Shown: piece after piece, positions 58,520 through 64,000 of the stretch
Position numbering within the stretch: position 1 is the stretch's first letter
Layout: the number at the start of each line of letters is the position of its first letter
Assembly: GCF_049800775.1 (NCBI RefSeq)
Contig: NZ_JBNAFR010000015.1
Location: 5,711-69,710 of the forward strand
Source of the DNA: Dinoroseobacter sp049800775
GTDB lineage: Bacteria > Pseudomonadota > Alphaproteobacteria > Rhodobacterales > Rhodobacteraceae
DNA length: 64,000 bases
Reading direction: 5' to 3'
Made by a program: the position numbers and the translations under genes
The notes under the pieces: generated by a model
Seen by the model: only the letters and a program-made list of their open reading frames with translations
Database searches by the model: none
Told to the model about the DNA's origin: nothing

Positions 58520-58537
58520 CTCTTATTTTTTAAGAAC
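58520..58537. promoter_or_regulatory. TCTTA-N5-TAAGA dyad in the divergent PQQ/XoxJ-side promoter (copy 2)
   Basis: On the plus strand CTCTTATTTTTTAAGAAC; CAAGCG precedes it by two bases plus TA, as CAAGCG precedes copy 1 at 22860-22877. It lies between the divergent ABC-binding and DUF2380 genes, ending 6 bp before the latter's ATG. The shared core and shared flanking CAAGCG argue for a common regulator. Confidence 0.6.
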
Positions 58538-58543
58538 AGGGAC

Positions 58544-59026
58544 ATGCGCACAGCTCTTCTGGTTCTTCTGCTCTCGACGGGCTGCGCAGCCGCGCAGGAC
58601 AAGGTCGCCTTCTTCGGCCTGACCATGCTCGACACGTCGCTGCAGACGACCGAGCTGGGACTGGATCCGGCCGAGGCCGCGCGGCTCGCCACCCTCGAAG
58701 AGACGGTTGCCACACGCTTCCGCAGCGAGGGGTACGAGCTGGTCGATCTGGAGCCAGAACGCGTGGCCATCGAGCGGGTTGTGAACCTTGCGAAATGCTA
58801 TGGCTGCGACACGCGGATCGCGACACGGCTGGGGGCGGATTTCTCCCTCGTCGGAGAGGTCCAGAAAGTCTCGAACCTCATTCTGACCCTGAACCTTCAG
58901 CTGCGCGATGCGAGCAGTGGGGACCTGGTCAGAGGCGGTGTCGTGGATATCCGGGGCAATACCGATGACAGCTGGTCCCGCGGCATGCGTTACATATTGA
59001 ACAATCGCATCTTCAGGGAGGAATGA
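58544..59026 (+). CDS. DUF2380/DUF3280-like secreted protein
   Basis: 160 residues. Signal peptide 1-17 (CAAA-QD). Motifs: FFGLTMLDTSLQTTELG, LAKCYGCDTRIATRLGADFSLVGEVQKVSNLIL, VDIRGNTDDSWSRGMRYIL. These are the DUF2380 hallmarks (GxD...GEVQKVS; DIRGNTDxSW). The family is met beside methanol dehydrogenase genes. The cysteines C93 and C96 (KCYGCD) could bind metal. It overlaps the next gene by ATGA. Confidence 0.85.
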   Translation: MRTALLVLLLSTGCAAAQDKVAFFGLTMLDTSLQTTELGLDPAEAARLATLEETVATRFRSEGYELVDLEPERVAIERVVNLAKCYGCDTRIATRLGADFSLVGEVQKVSNLILTLNLQLRDASSGDLVRGGVVDIRGNTDDSWSRGMRYILNNRIFREE

Positions 59027-59571
59027 TGAGAAAACGTACCTTTATGATGGCGTTGGCCACCGCAGCTCTGCTGCCGGGGCTCGCCACGGCCCATGGCCCA
59101 ACCCGGCAGAAAGTCACCCTGACCACCGAGGTCGCCGCCGATCCGGCAGAGGTCTGGGCGGTGCTCGGCAACTTCCAGGACATGTCCTGGCACCCGGCGG
59201 TGTTTTCCTCGACCGGCGAGAATGGCAATGCCATTGATGCGACCCGGTTGCTGACCCTCGGCGCGGCGGATGGCCCGACCATTGCCGAGGTGCTCTACAA
59301 GTTTTCCGACGAGAAAATGAGCTATTCCTACCGTATCACCGATGTGCTGGTAGAGGTCCTGCCGGTGACGAATTACTCCTCGCATCTGACGGTCAAGCCG
59401 CTTGATGGCGGGGGCTCGCTGATCGAGTGGCGCGGGGCGTTCTACCGGGGCTATCCGAACAATGACCCGCCCGAGAACCTCAACGACGCGGCGGCCATCG
59501 CAGCGGTAACCGGGGTCTATCAGATGGGGCTCGACGCGCTGACGGAGCGCTTTGGTGCCGCGGGCTCCTGA
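59023..59571 (+). CDS. mxaD: MxaD-family SRPBCC protein
   Basis: 182 residues. Signal peptide 1-23 (ATA-HG), then a START/SRPBCC fold (about 30-175: KVTLTTEVAADPAEVWAVLGNFQDMSWHP, YKFSDEKMSYSYRITDVLVEVLPVTNY, SLIEWRGAFYRGY). MxaD influences methanol dehydrogenase-cytochrome interaction and is a common neighbour of XoxF/MxaF systems. The next gene's start lies inside its last codons. Confidence 0.92.
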   Translation: MMRKRTFMMALATAALLPGLATAHGPTRQKVTLTTEVAADPAEVWAVLGNFQDMSWHPAVFSSTGENGNAIDATRLLTLGAADGPTIAEVLYKFSDEKMSYSYRITDVLVEVLPVTNYSSHLTVKPLDGGGSLIEWRGAFYRGYPNNDPPENLNDAAAIAAVTGVYQMGLDALTERFGAAGS

Positions 59572-60496
59572 CCTGCTGACCATGCTGTGCCTGGCCGCCA
59601 CTCCGGTGGCGGCGGGTGATCTCGCATTTGTGACCTGCCAGAATGGCGATGCTGTCCACGTGATCGATATCGGCACCGGACAGAGTGCGGGCGGTTGGGC
59701 GGTGCCCGGCAAACCCGCGGGCGTGGACGCGGCCTCCGACGCGGTCTTTACCGTCGCGCCTGAGGCCAAGACCGTCCGTCGGCACGACCCTTCCAGCGGG
59801 GCGGTCCTCGCGGAAACCGTGCTGGACGGGGGGCCGATCGGTATCGCCCGGGATGCCGCGCGGGGCCGGGTCTTCGTCTCGGACTGGTACAATGCCCGGA
59901 TCTGGGTGCTGGATGACCAAACCCTTGCCCCCGAGGCCGAGCTTGCAGTGGGGGCCGCGCCCGCGGGGCTGGCCCTGTCGGACGATGGACGCTTTCTCGC
60001 CTCGGCGGATCGTGACGCGGATGCAGTCTCGATCTTCGACGCCGAGACCCTTGCCCCATTACATAAAGCCACCGTGGGCACCCGTCCCTTCGGCCTGCGG
60101 TTCGATCCCGAAGGGCGCCTGTTCGTGGCGAATGTCGGCAGTGATGATGTCAGCGTCCTGGCCCCCGAGACCGGCGCGGTGATCGCGACCCTGCCCGCAG
60201 GCGCGCGCCCCTATGGCATCGCCTTTGCCGCCGGTCGCGGCTTTGTCACCAACCAATATGCCGACAGCCTGAGTGTCTTCGATCTCGATACGCTCGCCCC
60301 GCGGGCCACGCTCGAGACCGGCGAGTACCCCGAGGGGATCGATGCCACCCCCGATGGTCGGCGCATACTCGTAGCGAACTGGTTCGACAACACGCTCTCG
60401 ATCATCGACGCAGAAACCCTTGCCGTGCTATCGTCCGTCGAGACGTGCGACGGCCCCCGCGCCTTCGGTGCTTTTGTTTTGGGAGGAACAAAATGA
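59555..60496 (+). CDS. YVTN-family beta-propeller protein (second propeller)
   Basis: 313 residues from GTG 59555, with GGAG about 7 bp upstream; this overlaps the mxaD stop by 17 bp. The start gives a signal peptide (PRAPDLLTMLCLAATPVAAG); ATG 59582 would cut into it. Repeats: LAFVTCQNGDAVHVID, VFVSDWYNARIWVLD, LFVANVGSDDVSVL, GFVTNQYADSLSVFD, ILVANWFDNTLSIID. It differs clearly from the propeller at 56200. It is coupled to the SoxYZ copy 2 by a 4-bp overlap. Confidence 0.88.
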   Translation: MPRAPDLLTMLCLAATPVAAGDLAFVTCQNGDAVHVIDIGTGQSAGGWAVPGKPAGVDAASDAVFTVAPEAKTVRRHDPSSGAVLAETVLDGGPIGIARDAARGRVFVSDWYNARIWVLDDQTLAPEAELAVGAAPAGLALSDDGRFLASADRDADAVSIFDAETLAPLHKATVGTRPFGLRFDPEGRLFVANVGSDDVSVLAPETGAVIATLPAGARPYGIAFAAGRGFVTNQYADSLSVFDLDTLAPRATLETGEYPEGIDATPDGRRILVANWFDNTLSIIDAETLAVLSSVETCDGPRAFGAFVLGGTK

Positions 60497-61305
60497 CCCG
60501 CCTAGCTCTGACGACAGCCCTTCTGTGCTGCACCGCCCTGCCCGCCCTCGCCGGGTCCGAGGCCTGGGACGACATCAAATCCGCGCTCTATGGCGACCGC
60601 ATGTTGATGGATGGCGACAGCGTGATCGCAATCGATGCGCCCTATCGTACCCCGGATGATGCGCGCGCCAATCTCGCCGCGCAGATCATCCCGCCGCTCG
60701 GGGCCGAGGTCGCGAAGGTCTGGGTGGTGCTCGACGAGAACCCCATGCCGGTCTCGGCGGTCTTTGCGCTCGAGGAGCCGCAGCCCAGCTTTTTCTTCGA
60801 TGTGACCATGCGGGTGAACGGGCCGACGCCGCTCCATGTGGTGGCGGAAACCAGCGATGGGCGGCTGTTCGTGCAGGAAAGCTATGTGAAGACCTCGGGC
60901 ACCGGCGCCTGTGCCGCGCCGCCGGGGACCGATCCGATTGCCGCGCTCGCCTCGTTGGGCGAGATGGACGTCGCCCTCGGGAGCGCTCTACCGGGCATCG
61001 CGGGGGGTGAGCTGATCAGCTTTGCCTCGCGGCTCTCGCGGATGGATGTGGACATCTCGCACCCGTCCCATTCGGGCATGCAGATGGACCAGATCTCGCT
61101 GCTCTTCATCCCGATGCGCTACGTCGAGACGGTGGATATCGATCTGGACGGGTCCGGATTTGTCGAGATGACGGGTTCGATCTCGTTGTCGGAAAATCCG
61201 CGCGTGGGGCTGTCGGTGCCGAGCCGTGCGCAATCGGTCGATGTCACCATGACCGACACCGACGGCACGGTCTCCAAGCTGCACCAGAAGCTCGCCGGGT
61301 ACTGA
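60493..61305 (+). CDS. quinoprotein dehydrogenase-associated SoxYZ-like carrier protein (copy 2)
   Basis: 270 residues, the same length as copy 1 and clearly homologous (DAPYRTPDDA, VVLDENPMPV, HPSHSGMQMDQISLLFIP, ISLSENP). Signal peptide 1-20. The only mature-chain cysteine is C140 in SGTGACAAP, at the SoxY-SoxZ junction, where copy 1 has SGGCSAP. It is the last gene of the operon DUF2380-mxaD-propeller-SoxYZ. Sequence between the copies has diverged widely, so they may serve different clients. Confidence 0.88.
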   Translation: MTRLALTTALLCCTALPALAGSEAWDDIKSALYGDRMLMDGDSVIAIDAPYRTPDDARANLAAQIIPPLGAEVAKVWVVLDENPMPVSAVFALEEPQPSFFFDVTMRVNGPTPLHVVAETSDGRLFVQESYVKTSGTGACAAPPGTDPIAALASLGEMDVALGSALPGIAGGELISFASRLSRMDVDISHPSHSGMQMDQISLLFIPMRYVETVDIDLDGSGFVEMTGSISLSENPRVGLSVPSRAQSVDVTMTDTDGTVSKLHQKLAGY

Positions 61306-61322
61306 CCCGCCGGGGGTGAGGC

Positions 61323-61341
61323 CGCCGGGACGGACCCGGCG
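61323..61341 (+). terminator. hairpin after SoxYZ-like carrier copy 2
   Basis: CGCCGGG (61323-61329) pairs with CCCGGCG (61335-61341), 5-nt loop, 17 bp beyond the stop. No T-run. It lies between two convergent genes. Confidence 0.45.
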
Positions 61342-61352
61342 ACCTGCGCTGA

Positions 61353-62552
61353 TCAGTTGTAGCAGGCGAAGTTGAACTGCGCCGCGCTGCGGCCCACATC
61401 GGCCACGGTCAGATCACAGTTATCGGCCATCTCCCGCGTCTCGCCGCCGCGCGCGGTGCTCAGAGCAAGCCCGTTCACCGCGATCCGCGCCGCGCCATCG
61501 GGCTGCACGAACGAGACGAAGACCCGTGCTGCGCCATCGCCCAGAATGGCGGCTTCGCCCGCAACGAGCTCATCGGACTGCCAAACCGCGTCGGTGCAGT
61601 CCGCCCCGACCTGCGCATGGCCGCGATCCACCTGCGCGAGGGTCAGGCGACAGCTCTCTTCGCCCACCATCACCGTGGCCCGATCCCCGGCATCGAGCAC
61701 CAGATCCGTGCCATTGGCCGAAAGCCGGGCCGCATCCTCGGTCACACGCGAGGCAAAGACCCGCAGGCTGCCCTCGTTGAGCATCGCCGTTTCGCCCGCA
61801 CTGATGCCTTCGGCGGCGGGCAGGTCATCGCCACAGAGCGCCGAGACCAGCGCGCCATTTCCGGACACCCCGTCCAGGGTGATGCGGCAATGGCCACTGG
61901 CGGCTGCAACTGTCCGACCGATGCCGGCGCGCAAGGTCTTGCGTTCGCCGTTGATCGAGGCGCGCAGGCTCTCCGACCCCGGATCCAGACGGGAGATAAA
62001 GACCCGCACGGACCCCTCGTCAAAGAGCGCTGTCTGTCCCGGCATCAACCCTGGTTCGCCTTCGTCGGCGGCTGGCTCCGGGGCGGGTGCTGCGGCTTGG
62101 GAGACCTCCGGCTCTGGGTCGGCAGGCGGCGTTTCGGCCGGGGCAGAGCCCAGGGAAGCGACCATCGCACTCAGCTCGCCCGATTGCATGGCCAGTTCTT
62201 CGAGCCGGGTGCGGAGCGCGGCGAGATCATCCTCGGCTAGACCCTCTGCGGCCTGAGCCGACAGGGTATCAAGCGCAGCCTGAACACCGGCCAGTTTGCC
62301 ATCCATGCTCTCTTGCAGATCGGCAAGCTTGCTGTCCATGGCCCCCTGCAGCGTGGCGAGCTGCTCGTCGAATTGCGCCTGCGCGGTTGCAAGACGGCCA
62401 TCGAGATCCGCGACAGAGGCGCTCACCGGTGCGATCTGCTCGGCCATCATGGCCTGCGGATCCTCCTGCCCAAACAGGCCGCGCCACATGGCCCCAAGCA
62501 GCAAAACAAAGATGACGGCCCCAAGGGCGCTGAAAATTTTCAGTTCGTTCAA
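61353..62552 (-). CDS. membrane-anchored coiled-coil protein with three cysteine-paired repeats, unknown
   Basis: 399 residues. A single N-terminal transmembrane helix (about 9-27), a coiled coil (about 45-125: repeated LA..QAQFDEQLATLQGAM), a proline/alanine/glutamate-rich linker (135-168), then three tandem repeats of about 75 residues (169-249, 250-328, 329-399). Each starts with G(Q/E)(T/A)A(L/M/I)..(E/D)G..RVF.S and has exactly two cysteines 18 residues apart (C222/C240, C301/C319, C379/C397). These pairs are probably disulfides in periplasmic beta domains. No family is recognised. It sits between the SoxYZ/propeller operon and the CxxCW/XoxJ genes. Confidence 0.75.
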   Translation of the reverse strand: MNELKIFSALGAVIFVLLLGAMWRGLFGQEDPQAMMAEQIAPVSASVADLDGRLATAQAQFDEQLATLQGAMDSKLADLQESMDGKLAGVQAALDTLSAQAAEGLAEDDLAALRTRLEELAMQSGELSAMVASLGSAPAETPPADPEPEVSQAAAPAPEPAADEGEPGLMPGQTALFDEGSVRVFISRLDPGSESLRASINGERKTLRAGIGRTVAAASGHCRITLDGVSGNGALVSALCGDDLPAAEGISAGETAMLNEGSLRVFASRVTEDAARLSANGTDLVLDAGDRATVMVGEESCRLTLAQVDRGHAQVGADCTDAVWQSDELVAGEAAILGDGAARVFVSFVQPDGAARIAVNGLALSTARGGETREMADNCDLTVADVGRSAAQFNFACYN

Positions 62553-62679
62553 AAGTCTCCCCCCTTCATCCGGCCCCGGCGCGCAGGCCGATCCGGACGA
62601 ATCTCACAATGTGTCTCCTCGAACCAGCGTAACACCTGACGGCAGGGTGAGGCGCGTCTTTTTGAGGGGAGGGGCCGGG

Positions 62680-63228
62680 TCAGTTGGCCTGAGGCTGTGG
62701 TTCTTCGGGTTTGATCCGCTCCAGCGGGTAGTCCCAGAGCATCCAGCCATCGCTGCCCTCAGGGAGCCAGTGGACCGCTGTGTAACCCCATTCGATGGCG
62801 CGTTTTCCCGCGTTCCAGCTCATCCAGCAATCCTCGAGACAGAAGATCACCACCGGATGGCTCTTGTCCCCGCCCGTGGCCCGGGCGAGGCCGTCGCGAA
62901 AATAGGCGGCCGTGATCTCGGCCACGGCGCCGTAGCCCACATTGGGCAGCCATAGGGCGCCGGGGATCGAGTTGCGCGGCTTGTCGCGCCAGATCGTGCC
63001 CTCGGGCAGGTTCGCCGGTTTCGGGGCCTGGGGCATGACATCGATGAAGGCCGCCTCCCCCGATTTCCAAAGGGCATGGGCGGCTTCGGGCCCGATCACC
63101 GTGGCCCCGCGCAAGGTTGCGGGCACCGGCGCGCGGTAATGATCCATCCGGTAGTCATCTGGCTCGGGCACCGTCTGCGCAGTGGCCACCAGCGGCAACC
63201 ACAGCAGAAGGGCGAGCGCCCGGATCAT
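62680..63228 (-). CDS. PQQ-dependent catabolism-associated CXXCW-motif rhodanese-like protein
   Basis: 182 residues. Signal peptide 1-18 (ATA-QT). Rhodanese-like layout with GEAAFIDVMPQAPKP, IPGALWLPNVGYG and the motif VIFCLEDCWMSWNAGKRAIEWGY, containing CxxCW in the place of the rhodanese active-site loop. Matches the TIGR03865-type family. It probably has thiol or persulfide chemistry in the periplasm, possibly with the SoxYZ carriers. It overlaps the xoxJ stop by 4 bp. The 127-bp gap to the repeat-protein gene shows no clear hairpin. Confidence 0.92.
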   Translation of the reverse strand: MIRALALLLWLPLVATAQTVPEPDDYRMDHYRAPVPATLRGATVIGPEAAHALWKSGEAAFIDVMPQAPKPANLPEGTIWRDKPRNSIPGALWLPNVGYGAVAEITAAYFRDGLARATGGDKSHPVVIFCLEDCWMSWNAGKRAIEWGYTAVHWLPEGSDGWMLWDYPLERIKPEEPQPQAN

Positions 63229-64000
63229 TGCGGAGGCTCGATCACTTCTTTGCCCAGATCCGTCACCAATGGCACGCCCGCGTCAAAGAGCACGGCGTTG
63301 ATCTCGTCCTGATGGCGACGGATCAGGGAGTTGAGCTTGCGCTGCCAGACCTTCTCGCCTTGCCGTACGCCCATGGTGATCCGGAAGAAAAGCCGCGGGG
63401 GCAGCGTCTCGCTTACAAGCGGGATGAGCTTGAGATCCGGGTGGTTCTGCTTGACCAACGGGCCGCCGATGGGCCCCCAGAGGATCGCGGCGTCGATATC
63501 GCCCGCCTCCAGATCGTTGAGCATATCCGCCGCCGGGCTTTCGTGGCGGCGATCCACCACGAGGTTGTAGGCCTTGGCCTTGCCCACCAACCCGTTGCGC
63601 GCCAGATGGGCCGAGGGCGGTGTGCCTGCGATGATCCCGATCCGCCGCCCCTTGAGGGCCGGATCCTGCAGCGAGGTCACGCCCGCAAGGTCCCCACCGG
63701 CCGGCACGATCAGGGAATAGACCGAGGTGAAGTAATGGTTGGTGTTCAAAACCAGTTCATGACCCTGGGCATAGCCGATCACCAGATCGCATTGCTTGGC
63801 CTTGAGCGTGTTGCGGATGAACCCCGTGGCCATGGGATACCACGTGTATTGGACCGGCAGCTCGAGCTTGGAGCCGATGAGCTCGGCCAGCGTGTTCTCG
63901 AACCCGTCCTCGGTCTTGGCGGACATGGGCAGGTTTGCCGGATCCGCACAGACCCGCAGAGCATTGGTCGAGACCAGATCCGAGGTCTGCGCCTCTGCCC
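63225..64000 (-). CDS. xoxJ: XoxJ: quinoprotein dehydrogenase-associated periplasmic binding protein, 5' end cut by window
   Basis: The visible 257 residues lack the N-terminus and signal peptide. Periplasmic-binding fold: NALRVCADPANLPMS (start of the mature fold), YTWYPMATGFIRNTLKAKQCDLVIGYAQG, SVYSLIVPAGG, GRRIGIIAGTPPSAHLARNG, DAAILWGPIGGPL. This matches the MxaJ/XoxJ-type proteins (TIGR03871) that bind and activate the lanthanide methanol dehydrogenase. The usual order is xoxF-xoxG-xoxJ, so xoxG and xoxF are expected just beyond 64000. It is transcribed leftward and overlaps the CxxCW gene. Confidence 0.92.
   Translation of the reverse strand, partial: AEAQTSDLVSTNALRVCADPANLPMSAKTEDGFENTLAELIGSKLELPVQYTWYPMATGFIRNTLKAKQCDLVIGYAQGHELVLNTNHYFTSVYSLIVPAGGDLAGVTSLQDPALKGRRIGIIAGTPPSAHLARNGLVGKAKAYNLVVDRRHESPAADMLNDLEAGDIDAAILWGPIGGPLVKQNHPDLKLIPLVSETLPPRLFFRITMGVRQGEKVWQRKLNSLIRRHQDEINAVLFDAGVPLVTDLGKEVIEPPQ

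Overview
The window is high-GC alphaproteobacterial DNA. Gene content and protein style point to the Rhodobacteraceae, most likely the Roseobacter group: FlhSR/RfdSR-like regulation beside glutathione-dependent formaldehyde dehydrogenase, DUF6525 and DUF1826 proteins, a SmoK-like polyol ABC transporter, and a rep-parA-parB module of the kind found on roseobacter plasmids and chromids. Most genes sit in tight operons with 4-bp ATGA overlaps. No tRNA, rRNA, CRISPR array or insertion sequence was recognised.

The two ends are dominated by methanol/formaldehyde oxidation and PQQ (quinoprotein) functions. Left end (1-15.8 kb): glutathione-dependent formaldehyde dehydrogenase (cut by the window edge), a secreted unknown, a quinoprotein-relay zinc metallohydrolase, a SoxYZ-like carrier fusion, two small secreted unknowns, a signalling block (hybrid histidine kinase, FIST/NosP-type sensor, LuxR-type response regulator), a seven-gene MoxR-Bat/Mxa-like chaperone operon and a lone secreted protein. 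Right end (55.4-64 kb): two small secreted proteins, a PQQ-associated beta-propeller and ABC-type binding protein, then divergently DUF2380/DUF3280-MxaD-propeller-second SoxYZ carrier, a membrane protein with a threefold repeat, and the CxxCW rhodanese-like protein with XoxJ (cut by the right edge). XoxF itself is not in the window but is expected just beyond 64000. pqqABCDE lies at 19.6-22.8 kb.

Between them, 15.8-19.6 kb is a replication/partition module (winged-helix Rep, ParA, ParB) with matching palindromes, so the window probably belongs to a plasmid or chromid. 22.9-25.2 kb encodes an OmpR-type two-component system beside pqqA. 25.3-32 kb is a zinc-homeostasis island (two COG0523 GTPases, DUF1826, DUF6525, ZnuA | Zur-ZnuC-ZnuB) with Zur-box-like sites. 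32.2-41 kb is mixed accessory metabolism and regulators (MocR, LysR, GntP permease, PdxJ, Lrp, PhzF, GlxA-type). 41-54.6 kb is a polyol/pentitol catabolic locus: transaldolase, xylulokinase, HAD phosphatase and ABC ATPase on one strand; binding protein, two permeases, SorC regulator, polyol dehydrogenase, SIS isomerase, two SDRs and a pentulose kinase on the other. A FitAB/VapBC-type toxin-antitoxin pair closes this locus.

How it fits together (inference): PQQ made by PqqA-E feeds a periplasmic, probably lanthanide-dependent, XoxF methanol dehydrogenase assembled with XoxJ, MxaD and possibly the MoxR operon. Formaldehyde goes to the glutathione pathway. The two single-cysteine SoxYZ carriers, the metallohydrolase, the CxxCW protein and several secreted unknowns form an uncharacterised periplasmic 'quinoprotein relay'. 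A 15-bp dyad shared between the pqqA promoter and the XoxJ-side divergent promoter suggests common regulation.
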